Translations under genes and position numbers: made by a program
In this document: one piece after another, positions 37,243 to 45,147 of the stretch
Layout of the letters: every line of letters begins with the position of its first letter
How positions within the stretch are numbered: position 1 is the first letter of the stretch
The notes under the pieces: generated by a model
The model's input: the letters and a program-made list of their open reading frames with translations, nothing else
The model's database searches: none
What the model was told of the DNA's origin: nothing
NCBI RefSeq assembly: GCF_900289145.1
Contig: NZ_OKQO01000004.1
Span: 1 to 64,000, forward strand
DNA: 64,000 nucleotides
From: Neobittarella massiliensis (ex Bilen et al. 2018)
GTDB lineage: Bacteria; Bacillota; Clostridia; Oscillospirales; Ruminococcaceae
Direction of reading: 5' to 3'

Positions 37243-37676
37243 GCCGCGCAAGCGGCGGGAGGGGCTTGGCCCCGAGAGCATATCTTGCGCTTTTCGCACT
37301 GCCTGGCGGGGATATGAGACAGACCAGACAAAATAAGTCTTATCTGACCGGTCGTGCGAGCAGCATCTTCCAAAAGCACCGAGACCGCAAGAAATGCGTT
37401 GCCGCGCAAGCGGCGGGAGGGGCTTGGCCCCGAGAGCATATCTTGCGCTTTTCGCACTGCCTGGCGGGGATATGAGACAGACCAGACGAAATAAGTCTCA
37501 CCTGACCGGTCGTGCGAACAGCATCTTCTAAAAGCACTGAGACCGCAAGAAATGCGTTGCCGCGTAAGCGGCGGGAGGGGCTTGGCCCCGAGAGCATATC
37601 TTGCGCTTTTCGCACTGCCTGGCGGGGATATGAGACAGACCAGACGAAATAAGTCTTATCTGACCGGTTGTGCGAA
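37243..37676. repeat. Tandem array of a 158-bp structured repeat inside the fab operon
   Basis: Units run 37243-37400 (158 bp), 37401-37557 (157 bp) and a partial third unit 37558-37676. They differ at only a few positions. Each has three small hairpins: gccgc-gcaa-gcggc (GNRA tetraloop), ggggc-ttg-gcccc and tgcg-ctttt-cgca. The third unit stops 5 nt before the fabG stop codon. All open frames through it are compositional and lack ribosome sites. No terminal inverted repeats or transposase were seen. Confidence 0.85.
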
Positions 37677-37680
37677 AAGA

Positions 37681-38442
37681 TTACATGGCCAGCCCGCCGT
37701 CCACCACCAGCACCTGTCCGGTGATGTAGTCGGCAGCAGGGGAGGCCAGAAAAGCCACCACCCCTGCAATATCTTCTACTGTGCCAAAGCGCCGCAGCGA
37801 AATGCCCTGCTTGGCGGCCTCTACTACCTTTTCAGGCAGGGCCTGGGTCATGGCAGTGTCAATAAAACCGGGGGCCACGGCGTTGGCGGTGATCCCGCGG
37901 CTGCCCAGCTCTTTCGAGATGGTCTTGGTCAGGCCGATGAGCCCGGCTTTAGAGGAAGCGTAGTTGGCCTGTCCGGCGTTGCCGTACACCCCAGCTACCG
38001 ACGAGATGTTGATGATCTTGCCGCTGCGCTGGCGGGTCATGCCTCTGGCACACAGCTTGCTCATATAAAAGGCGCTGTTAAGGTTGACATTCAGCACCTG
38101 CTGGAACTGTTCGGGTTTCATACGCAGCATCAGCCCGTCTTTGGTGATACCGGCGTTGTTTACCAGCACATCTACATTGCCCCGGTCGGCGGTGATCTTC
38201 TCCACCGCCGCCTCACAGGCGGCATAGTCCGACACATCCCATGCCAACGCGTACACGTCGGCACCAGCCGCCTGGCAGGCGGCGATAGACTGCTGCGAAA
38301 TCTCCTGCGCCAGCTCGTCGTCATTTAAGCAGTTGATGACCAGGTCAAAACCGTCCTGGGCCAGTTTCAAGGCAATGGCCGCGCCGATACCGCGGGTACC
38401 GCCGGTGACCAGTGCCAGTGGCTTTTTGTTCTCGTTTGCCAT
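37681..38442 (-). CDS. fabG: 3-oxoacyl-ACP reductase
   Basis: FabG reduces 3-oxoacyl-ACP with NADPH. The 253-residue short-chain dehydrogenase shows TGGTRGIGAAIA (cofactor loop), NNAGITKDG and the catalytic Ser-Tyr-Lys in ISSVAGVYG and ANYASSKAGL. The start follows ggagtgtgtagaat on the minus strand. It lies between fabH and the repeat array; the usual fabK, fabD and acpP neighbours are not on this strand here. Confidence 0.96.
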   Translation of the reverse strand: MANENKKPLALVTGGTRGIGAAIALKLAQDGFDLVINCLNDDELAQEISQQSIAACQAAGADVYALAWDVSDYAACEAAVEKITADRGNVDVLVNNAGITKDGLMLRMKPEQFQQVLNVNLNSAFYMSKLCARGMTRQRSGKIINISSVAGVYGNAGQANYASSKAGLIGLTKTISKELGSRGITANAVAPGFIDTAMTQALPEKVVEAAKQGISLRRFGTVEDIAGVVAFLASPAADYITGQVLVVDGGLAM

Positions 38443-38549
38443 ATTCTACACACTCCGTAGGGTAGGGGCTGCCGGCCAACGGCCGGTGCAGCCGCGATGT
38501 ATCAAAAATATATCTATATCATGGTGACCGGCCGCAGCAGGTCGCCCAT

Positions 38550-39515
38550 TTAAAACTGCAGGATAGTGGCCCCCACTGTTAAGCCGCCGCCAAAACCGAC
38601 GGCCAGCACCTTGTCGCCGGGGCGTATGCGGCCCTGTTCTACCTCCTCGCAGATGCACAGCGGTATACTGGCACTGGAGGTGTTGCCGTAGCGGTCGAGA
38701 TCGATGGCGATACGGCTGGGGTCGAGCCCATAGCGGCGGGAAAAGCTGTCGATGATGCGCAGGTTGGCCTGATGTGGCACCAGCCGGTCGATATCGTCGA
38801 TGGTGAGTTCTGCCTGTGCCAGCACCCGGTCGATGGCCTTGGGAATGTTCGATACGGCAAAGCGAAACACCTCGCGCCCGTTCATCGACAAAAAGCTGTC
38901 CACCGGGGCGCTGTCGCCGTGCATATTGTTGCCCCGCAGTGCCGGTGCCAACAGTACGTCGCCTTTATCCCCCTGACACTGGCAGTTCGAGATCGGGTAA
39001 CTGCAGCTGTCGTCGCTGGACAGCACCAGCGCCGCCGCGCCGTCCCCAAACAGCACGCAGGTCGAGCGATCGCGGTAATCGGTAATGCCCGAGAGCCGCT
39101 CGGTACACACGATCAAAACATTTTTTGCCTTGCCGGCGCGCACAAAGCTGTCGGCAATGTCCACCGCGAACACAAATCCGGTACAGGCGGCGTTCACATC
39201 AAAAGCCACCGCGTTTTTGCATCCCAGCAGGCCCTGGATCATACAGCTCACCGACGGGGTAAAGTTGTCCGGGGTCACGGTGGTGACCACGATCAGGTCG
39301 ATATCTTCCGGTGCCAGCTCGGCCCGCTGTAGTGCCTGTGCGGCGGCCTGATGGCCCATCTGGGCGGTGCCCATCTCGGCCGAGATGCGGCGCTCTTTAA
39401 TGCCGGTGCGCTCGGTGATCCACTCGTCGCTGGTCTCCACCATCTGTTCTAGGTCGGCATTGGTCAAAACAGTCTCGGGCAAATAGCTGCCGCAGGACAA
39501 CACTCTCATTCCCAT
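38550..39515 (-). CDS. fabH: 3-oxoacyl-ACP synthase III
   Basis: FabH starts fatty acid synthesis by condensing acyl-CoA with malonyl-ACP. The 321 residues contain the triad Cys in NAACTGFVFAVD, His in LVPHQANLRIID and Asn in YGNTSSASIP. It is the first gene of the minus-strand operon. The ATG follows ggagatataggattt. The mRNA leader from the divergent promoter would be about 230 nt. Confidence 0.96.
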   Translation of the reverse strand: MGMRVLSCGSYLPETVLTNADLEQMVETSDEWITERTGIKERRISAEMGTAQMGHQAAAQALQRAELAPEDIDLIVVTTVTPDNFTPSVSCMIQGLLGCKNAVAFDVNAACTGFVFAVDIADSFVRAGKAKNVLIVCTERLSGITDYRDRSTCVLFGDGAAALVLSSDDSCSYPISNCQCQGDKGDVLLAPALRGNNMHGDSAPVDSFLSMNGREVFRFAVSNIPKAIDRVLAQAELTIDDIDRLVPHQANLRIIDSFSRRYGLDPSRIAIDLDRYGNTSSASIPLCICEEVEQGRIRPGDKVLAVGFGGGLTVGATILQF

Positions 39516-39721
39516 AAATCCTATATCTCCTTTTATCCCAACTGGGCGGTAGGTCGTAAAAGGCGCCGCAAAACGGTGGCGGCACTACCTCTTATTTTAG
39601 CACAAACCGGCGGTAGGGACCTCCCTTTTTTGAAAGTTTTTGCCGAACCGGACCCGGCTCTATACAGCCGCGGTGATTTTGACAAAATGTGCGCCGACCG
39701 CGCGGGAGCAACAGCTACCGG

Positions 39722-39748
39722 CAATTAGTTTGATTGACAAACTAATTG
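39722..39748. promoter_or_regulatory. FabT-like operator (11-bp perfect inverted repeat)
   Basis: CAATTAGTTTG, 5 nt (attga), CAAACTAATTG. The core TTTGATTgaCAAA resembles the published FabT box of streptococci. It covers the -35 box of the fabD promoter and the expected start site of the fabH promoter, so one bound dimer would block both. The fabT-like gene itself lies downstream of fabD, so autoregulation is expected. Confidence 0.8.
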
Positions 39749-39762
39749 TTTTTTATTATAAT
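39734..39762 (+). promoter_or_regulatory. Consensus promoter for fabD-fabT
   Basis: TTGACA (39734-39739), a 17-nt spacer and TATAAT (39757-39762): both hexamers are perfect. The start is expected near 39769, about 100 nt upstream of fabD. Confidence 0.9.
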
Positions 39763-39783
39763 AAATCACAGTATATTTGTCAA
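39755..39783 (-). promoter_or_regulatory. Consensus promoter for the fabH operon, overlapping the fabD promoter
   Basis: On the minus strand: TTGACA (39783-39778), a 17-nt spacer and TATAAT (39760-39755). Both hexamers are perfect, and the two -10 boxes overlap within the palindrome ATTATAAT (39755-39762). Confidence 0.9.
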
Positions 39784-39869
39784 ACGAGCGGCGCCTGTGG
39801 GCGGCCGGCAGCGGTGGGGAGACCCGCATCGGCACCGGCCCGGCAGCGCCCGTTTTGCAGGAGGACAGT

Positions 39870-40790
39870 ATGTCGATTTCGCTGTTGTTCCCGGGTCAGG
39901 GGGCCCAGTACCCCGGTATGGGAAAAGATCTGTACGAGCAATTTTCACTGGCCAAAGAGGTGTACACGATGGCCGGCGACATCACCGGCAAAGACGTGTG
40001 CGGCATGAGTTTTACCGGTACCGCCGAGCAGCTGGCCCAGACCGAGAATGCGCAGCTGTGTATCTTTACCCACTCCATGGCGATCGCCACGGTGCTGCGG
40101 GCGGGCGGGGCCGAGGTCGAGGCCGCCGCCGGCTTTTCGCTGGGCGAGTGCTCAGCTCTGTGCGCGGCGGGCGCCTTTTCACTGGAGCAGGGCTTTCAGC
40201 TGGTGGCGCTGCGCGGCCAGCTCATGGGCCAGGCGGCTGCAGATAACGGCGGCACTATGGCTGCGGTGATGGGTCTGGCCCCCGATCAGATCGAGGCCTG
40301 CTGTGCCGAGAGCGACGGGTATGTAGAGGCGGTCAACTACAATTCTCCCGCACAGACCGTCATCGCCGGCGACCCCGCCGCCGTGCAGGCGGCCGGCGAG
40401 CGGTGCCTGGCCGCCGGCGCCAGCCGGGTGGTCCCGCTGGCAGTCAGCGGCGCCTTTCACACCAGGTACATGCAACCGGCAGGCGAGGCCTTGACAGCCC
40501 GGCTGGCAGGCATGGCCTTTTCATCGCTGCAGCTGCCGGTCTACACCAACCTGACCGGCCGCCCGCTGGAGTCTGGATGCGACCTGGCCGCCCACCTGGG
40601 CCGGCAGATGTGCTCACCCGTGCGCTGGGTAGATACGGTGCGCAACATGGTCGCCGACGGCCATCTGAAAGCTGCTGAGTGCGGGCCGGGCAAGGTGCTC
40701 ACCGGCAACGGCCGCCGCATCAGCCGCGAGATGAAGGTGCACAATCTACAGACCGCCGACGATGTGAAAAAGATACTCGACAGTTTTTAA
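39870..40790 (+). CDS. fabD: Malonyl-CoA:ACP transacylase
   Basis: FabD loads malonyl groups from CoA onto ACP. The 306 residues start at ATG 39870 behind aggagg. They show LLFPGQGAQYPGMG, the nucleophile loop GFSLGECSAL and the catalytic His region SGAFHTRYM. It is transcribed away from the rest of the fab/acc genes, together with the fabT-like regulator 33 nt downstream. Confidence 0.95.
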   Translation: MSISLLFPGQGAQYPGMGKDLYEQFSLAKEVYTMAGDITGKDVCGMSFTGTAEQLAQTENAQLCIFTHSMAIATVLRAGGAEVEAAAGFSLGECSALCAAGAFSLEQGFQLVALRGQLMGQAAADNGGTMAAVMGLAPDQIEACCAESDGYVEAVNYNSPAQTVIAGDPAAVQAAGERCLAAGASRVVPLAVSGAFHTRYMQPAGEALTARLAGMAFSSLQLPVYTNLTGRPLESGCDLAAHLGRQMCSPVRWVDTVRNMVADGHLKAAECGPGKVLTGNGRRISREMKVHNLQTADDVKKILDSF

Positions 40791-40823
40791 AACCGCCCCT
40801 GCCGGTAGAGGAGGTGACGGGCG

Positions 40824-41312
40824 TTGGATGAAAAAGACCAGATCAACCTTTTTTTGACCGATATATTCAGCAGCATCCTCACACTGGAGGAAGAGTTCAT
40901 CGCCACCGTCAACCGCGACCACACCCCGGGCATTTCGGTGACCGAGGCCCACATCATCGAAAAGGTGGGCCTCGATCAGTCCCAGCGCATGGGCGATCTC
41001 GCCGCCGGGCTGGGGGTCACCATGCCCACCATGACCATCGCCATCGAGCGCCTGTGCCGCAAAGGGCTCGTCCAGCGCCGGCGCAGCGAGCAGGACCGGC
41101 GGGTGGTCAACATCAGTCTCACCGACCCCGGCCGCCAGATCTTTTTGCTGCACCAGATCTTTCACGAAAAGCTGGTAGAGAACCTGACGGCCGCCCTCAG
41201 CGACGCCGAGATCGCCCAACTGCAGAGCTTTTTGGGCCGTATCAACCACTTTTTTACCGACCTGGTGGGTAAAGGGATCCTGGCTCAGCAGGTACTGGAA
41301 GATCTGGAATAG
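40824..41312 (+). CDS. fabT: MarR-family regulator, FabT-like
   Basis: This 162-residue winged-helix protein of the MarR family shows TEAHIIEKVGLDQSQRMGDLAAGLGVTMPTMTIAIERLCRKGLV (DNA-binding core, about 40-85) and RRSEQDRRVVNISLT, the wing. FabT represses fatty acid genes when long-chain acyl-ACP is present (known in streptococci). The TTG start has gaggaggtga upstream. The FabT-like operator 1.1 kb upstream supports the name; the gene is otherwise assigned by context. Confidence 0.8.
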   Translation: MDEKDQINLFLTDIFSSILTLEEEFIATVNRDHTPGISVTEAHIIEKVGLDQSQRMGDLAAGLGVTMPTMTIAIERLCRKGLVQRRRSEQDRRVVNISLTDPGRQIFLLHQIFHEKLVENLTAALSDAEIAQLQSFLGRINHFFTDLVGKGILAQQVLEDLE

Positions 41313-41352
41313 AAAAAGTCTCCCCGAAACATCTTTTCGGGGAGACTTTTTT
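41313..41352 (+). terminator. Rho-independent terminator after fabT
   Basis: The stem aaaaagtctccccgaaa/ttttcggggagactttttt begins right at the stop codon and ends in T6. Confidence 0.9.
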
Positions 41353-41392
41353 GTTGCACGTTATAGATGTACGTCTTTGGGGGAGAGCCTTT

Positions 41393-41692
41393 TTAGAGCA
41401 GGCGGGCCATGTCAAACAGCGCGCTTTTATCCTCGCCGGAAAGCGTTCGGCTCTCGCGATACACGGCGTATGTAAAGGCGACTGGAGTTGCCACATCCAT
41501 ATCAGACGTTTCAGCCACTGCATCCTGGGCCGATGCGGATTTTCCCGACAGTCTGCCTGTTGTCATACCAAAGTAGTCTTAAATTTTTGACAGCTTGTCG
41601 GCAGAGAGACGCTTGAGCCGCCCGACCCTGTAGTTGGATAGGGCCGACGGGGAGATACCGGTTTCCCTACAGAGGGCGGTCACATTTATCCC
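41393..41692 (-). pseudogene. XRE-family repressor remnant with internal stop
   Basis: Read on the minus strand from 41692, the frame gives VTALCRETGISPSALSNYRVG (a Cro/CI helix-turn-helix), continues RLKRLSADKLSKI, then meets TAA at 41581-41579. The same frame goes on as DYFGMTTGRLSG and ends at 41393. The stop sits where relatives read LSKIADYFGV, so one codon was mutated. The N-terminus is also missing, replaced by unrelated sequence. It is a decayed phage- or island-type repressor. Confidence 0.75.
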
Positions 41693-41699
41693 CAATATA

Positions 41700-42740
41700 C
41701 ATGTGTAATAGCAAAAAATATCTCTGGCCCCACCGCTGCACCCCAACTGCCGGTGTGCGAAGAATCGTTGAGGGTACGGTTGACTGGTACAGCTACAATA
41801 AATGGGGTCAATGGAACAAGCTGGTGGTCAAAAAACCATGAGAGGTGAGAAGTTGCCTTCATATATAAAGCAGATAGAAACGGACATCTACCCGCTGCAT
41901 CGGGGCGAATTTGATACGGGTCAGGCATGAACTACATGCGGGGTTGGCGGGGCACATACCGCATGCAGGCCGCATCGTGTTTTCAAATGACGGGTTGGTT
42001 TTCGTCCGCTATGGTCATTATAAGACCTTTTTCGTAATCGTATATAGGAATACAGATGGGCGCATACGATATATACACGCGACACGCGCCATACGCGCAA
42101 TGCTTTCAGGAGGATCAGAGAAGACCAGCCGATCTTAGACTCTACCGGCTGCCGTACCTTGGGGGCAGTCTACAGTCTTTAAAAAGGAAAATTCAGATTG
42201 CCGTCGTATTAACGGCGAAATCTGGAATGCCCCCTGAGGCTGCCTTAACGGACTGTTTTAGAATAAGGAGTCGCTAAAAGACCCGCTTACCGTCGAGATC
42301 TACAGGCGCTTTTCTATGAAAGAGGCGCTGCCAACAGCATGTGCGGCCATGCTGGAGGTGCTCGGTGATGTGCCCAGAGACGCTCCTCCCCACGTCGTCT
42401 TTCAGCTCATATCCCAGATGCGCAATATGCGTCGAAAAATGCAGTATATATTTGTGAGAGATCCGCTGTTTACAGCGGATCTCTTGTTTCTCCAGCCCCG
42501 ATCGCCGTGTACTTCGCCGCACTGGATCTGAGATGCTTATGCGCTGCTTGACGGTGATAGGAACTGTATCGGCCAACAGATCCTGTCTGGAGCACCTCTT
42601 GTAGGGAGATACATAGAGCAAATTGACTAGGAACAGAAAGAACTGTTATGCATTTCGCGGATAGGAGCACCATCGGGGGTGTGCTATACTGTATATAATT
42701 GGATGAATTGATACAATTAGACTGAAATCAGCCAGTAAAA
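41700..42740. other. Decaying, AT-richer accessory patch without an intact gene
   Basis: A plus-strand fragment (about 41760-41841, VRRIVEGTVDWYSYNKWG... ending VVKKP) looks like a protein C-terminus without a beginning. The frame at 41911-42138 (TTG start) has no ribosome site or known motif. A terminator-like hairpin GAGATCCGCTG/CAGCGGATCTC lies at 42460-42485. The composition differs from the GC-rich neighbours. I see no functional gene. Confidence 0.45.
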
Positions 42741-42757
42741 AAGGAGTGGACCAAAGC

Positions 42758-43894
42758 ATGTTGTACAGGGAACTGGGAAAGACCGGCTTTCATGTAAGTG
42801 CCATCGGCCTGGGCGGAGAGCACCTGTGCACCCGCGACCAGAAGACGATCGATGCGGTCATCGGCCGCATGGTGGAGGCGGGGGTCAATATTGTCGACCT
42901 GTTTATGCCCGAAGAGGACTACCGCGACAAGATGGGTAAAGGGTTGGCCCCTTACCGGAAAAAGATGTTTTTGCAGGGCCATATCGGCTCGGTGCTGCAA
43001 AACGGGCAGAGCTCCCGCTCGCGCGATATAAAGACGGCTGAGTACTATGTGCGCGACTTTTTAAAGCGCTATCACACCGACTATATCGACCTGGGCATGG
43101 TCTTTTTTATCGATACCGAAAAAGACTATCAAGAGGTTTTCGAGACCGGCTTTATCGACTACTGTCTCAAGCTGAAAAAAGAAGGCGTGGTGCGCAAGTT
43201 GGGCTTTAGCTCCCATATGGCCAGCACCGCCTACCGCGCGCTGCAGCACGGGGTGTTTGACAGCATGATGTTCGCCATCAACCCCGCTTACGACATGATC
43301 CCCACCGGCACGCCGCTCAATGAAATGATCGGCGGGGCCATTGCCGGCCAGCTCGACCCCGAGCGCCGCAAATTGTACGAGTACTGTGAGGCCAACGGCA
43401 TCGGTATCACGGTGATGAAGAGTCTGGGCGCCGGCAAGCTGATGGACCCGGCCCAGACGCCGTTCTCGGTGCCGCTGAGCGTCACGCAGTGTATCCACTA
43501 TGCGCTGTCAAAACCCGCCGTAGCCAGCGCGCTGGTGGGCGTGCAGACAGTGCCAGAGCTGGAGGAGGCGCTGCGCTATCTGGATGCCAGCGAGGAGGAG
43601 CGCGACTTCTCGGTCATCGCCGGCGACCTGAAAGAGAGCTTCCGCGGCAACTGCATGTACTGCAACCACTGCCTGCCTTGCCCCAAAAATATCGATGTGG
43701 CCTCGGTGCACAAGTACCTCGATCTGGCCACTGTCAGCGGCGGGCAGGTGCCCCCCAGCGTCCGCGAACACTATAACGCCCTGGAGCATACCGGCAGCGA
43801 CTGCATCGCCTGTGGCTCCTGCGAACGGGCCTGCCCCTTTGCGGTGCCGGTCATCGCCAACATGAAGCGGGCGGCCGAGGTGTTTGGCCGCTAG
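42758..43894 (+). CDS. Aldo/keto reductase with C-terminal 4Fe-4S ferredoxin-like domain
   Basis: Residues 1-270 or so are an AKR barrel: REL-GKTGFHVSAIGLGGEHL and FLKRYHTDYIDL near the middle. The C-terminal 110 residues hold two Cys clusters, CMYCNHCLPCPKN and CIACGSCERACP, for iron-sulfur centres. This type is common in anaerobes and is annotated as a predicted oxidoreductase; the substrate is unknown. ATG 42758 follows aaaaaggag with 11-nt spacing. It leads a run of plus-strand accessory genes. Confidence 0.9.
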   Translation: MLYRELGKTGFHVSAIGLGGEHLCTRDQKTIDAVIGRMVEAGVNIVDLFMPEEDYRDKMGKGLAPYRKKMFLQGHIGSVLQNGQSSRSRDIKTAEYYVRDFLKRYHTDYIDLGMVFFIDTEKDYQEVFETGFIDYCLKLKKEGVVRKLGFSSHMASTAYRALQHGVFDSMMFAINPAYDMIPTGTPLNEMIGGAIAGQLDPERRKLYEYCEANGIGITVMKSLGAGKLMDPAQTPFSVPLSVTQCIHYALSKPAVASALVGVQTVPELEEALRYLDASEEERDFSVIAGDLKESFRGNCMYCNHCLPCPKNIDVASVHKYLDLATVSGGQVPPSVREHYNALEHTGSDCIACGSCERACPFAVPVIANMKRAAEVFGR

Positions 43895-43901
43895 ATGCGC
43901 G

Positions 43902-44342
43902 ATGCACGACTACGTATTTGATAAGACCAAGCGCCGATACTGCTACCTGCGCGAGCGCGGCCGCTGCTTTTACTGCGGCAAGCGGCTGAACATGAAAAAT
44001 GCCACCCTCGACCACTACCTGCCCAAAACAGCCGGCGGGCCTGACAGCGTTTACGACCTGGTGCTGTGCTGCCGGTCCTGCAACCGGCAAAAGGGGGATG
44101 CCGTGCCCGAGGACTGGCAGCAGCACGTGATAGATAGCTTTTGCCGCGCGGTGGCCGACGGCGCCTTGCCGCTGCCTCCGGGCAGCCGTGAAAAGGTGCT
44201 GCAGGCCGTGGCGCAGGGGGTACAGCGGGTCACTTTAGAGGGGGAACTGGTGCGCTTTGACGGCGCGCAGTTCTCGCTCTACGCCGACAGCCACCGGCTG
44301 GTGCGCGCGGTGTATAGGCCGGGCTTTTCACAAGCTCAGTAG
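43902..44342 (+). CDS. HNH-endonuclease-like protein
   Basis: The 146-residue protein has an HNH core: CFYCGKRL, the histidine segment ATLDHYLPKTAGG and CCRSCNRQKGD, giving two CxxC zinc pairs around the HNH metal site. The C-terminal half has no recognised domain. ATG 43902 is 8 nt behind the aldo/keto reductase stop, with no strong ribosome site, so translation may be coupled. No restriction methylase or phage gene is adjacent, so its role is unclear. Confidence 0.8.
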   Translation: MHDYVFDKTKRRYCYLRERGRCFYCGKRLNMKNATLDHYLPKTAGGPDSVYDLVLCCRSCNRQKGDAVPEDWQQHVIDSFCRAVADGALPLPPGSREKVLQAVAQGVQRVTLEGELVRFDGAQFSLYADSHRLVRAVYRPGFSQAQ

Positions 44343-44511
44343 CCGTGTCTACAGAGGGCAGGAGGTATTAGACCGTGATCAAAAAGCGCGCGCTGCCCCA
44401 TCCCGGCAGCTGTCGCCGGCGGTTTTCGTGTGCGCTCGACTGGATGAAGTGGCATGCGCCGCCGGTCAGGTGAGCGACGTCCGCCAATACGAAATGAGAG
44501 AGGAAACGACT

Positions 44512-45075
44512 ATGATCTTTACTAAAATGGGCAAAGCAGGTACCGAGGAGACCGCCCGTATCGCCATACAGACCGCCAAGGAGCGGGGCATCCGGCATAT
44601 CGTCATCGCCAGCTCTACCGGCTATACCGCCCAGTACTTTAAAAACTGCGGGGTGCAGGTGACGGTCGTCACGCTGGCCTACGGCTCGCGCAAGCCCGGG
44701 CAAAATGTGATGGATGAGACGGTGCGCCAGCAGCTAAAAGACGACGGCTTTGCCGTGTGCACGGCGGCTCACGCGCTCTCGGCCGGTGAGCGCAGCATCT
44801 CCACCGATGCCGGCGGTATGTACCCGCTCGAGCTTATCGCCCACACGCTGTATATGCTCTCGCAGGGGGCCAAGGTCTGCGTCGAGTGTGCAGCTATGGC
44901 ACTAGATGGCGGCTACATCCCTTACGGGGAGGATATCGTCGCCGTGGGCGGCACCGGCCACGGGGCCGACACAGCAGTGGTGCTGCGGCCGGGATACTCC
45001 AAGACCATCTTAAAGAGCAGCATCAAAGATGTGCTGTGCCTGCCCGATAAATCGGTGCTCAAAGAAGAGGCCTGA
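44512..45075 (+). CDS. Stand-alone pyruvate-kinase C-terminal-domain-like protein
   Basis: The 187 residues match the PK C-terminal alpha/beta fold found as a separate protein in archaea and anaerobes: GTEETARIAIQTAKERGIRHIVIASSTGYTAQYF, VVTLAYGSRKPG and DIVAVGGTGHGADTAVV. It lacks the pyruvate kinase barrel, so it is not a pyruvate kinase. The start is ATG 44512 behind gagagagga; the long frame upstream overlaps the HNH gene and is not supported. The molecular function of such proteins is not known. Confidence 0.82.
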   Translation: MIFTKMGKAGTEETARIAIQTAKERGIRHIVIASSTGYTAQYFKNCGVQVTVVTLAYGSRKPGQNVMDETVRQQLKDDGFAVCTAAHALSAGERSISTDAGGMYPLELIAHTLYMLSQGAKVCVECAAMALDGGYIPYGEDIVAVGGTGHGADTAVVLRPGYSKTILKSSIKDVLCLPDKSVLKEEA

Positions 45076-45076
45076 G

Positions 45077-45098
45077 GGCCGGTCACGACCGGCCTTTT
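45077..45098 (+). terminator. Short terminator after the PK-C-like gene
   Basis: The stem ggccggt/accggcc with loop cacg is followed by TTTT, immediately behind the stop codon. Confidence 0.65.
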
Positions 45099-45147
45099 CA
45101 AACTGCCGCGGCGGCGGGCCGCGGCGCGACCGACAGGAGAGATACCT

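Noticed and set aside
37243-37676. Tandem repeats considered as a CRISPR array
   Set aside because: Units are about 158 bp and contiguous, without unique spacers, and no cas genes are present.
44257-44511. Extended N-terminus of the PK-C-like ORF
   Set aside because: It overlaps the HNH gene in another frame and lacks a ribosome site; ATG 44512 has a good one and matches the family start.
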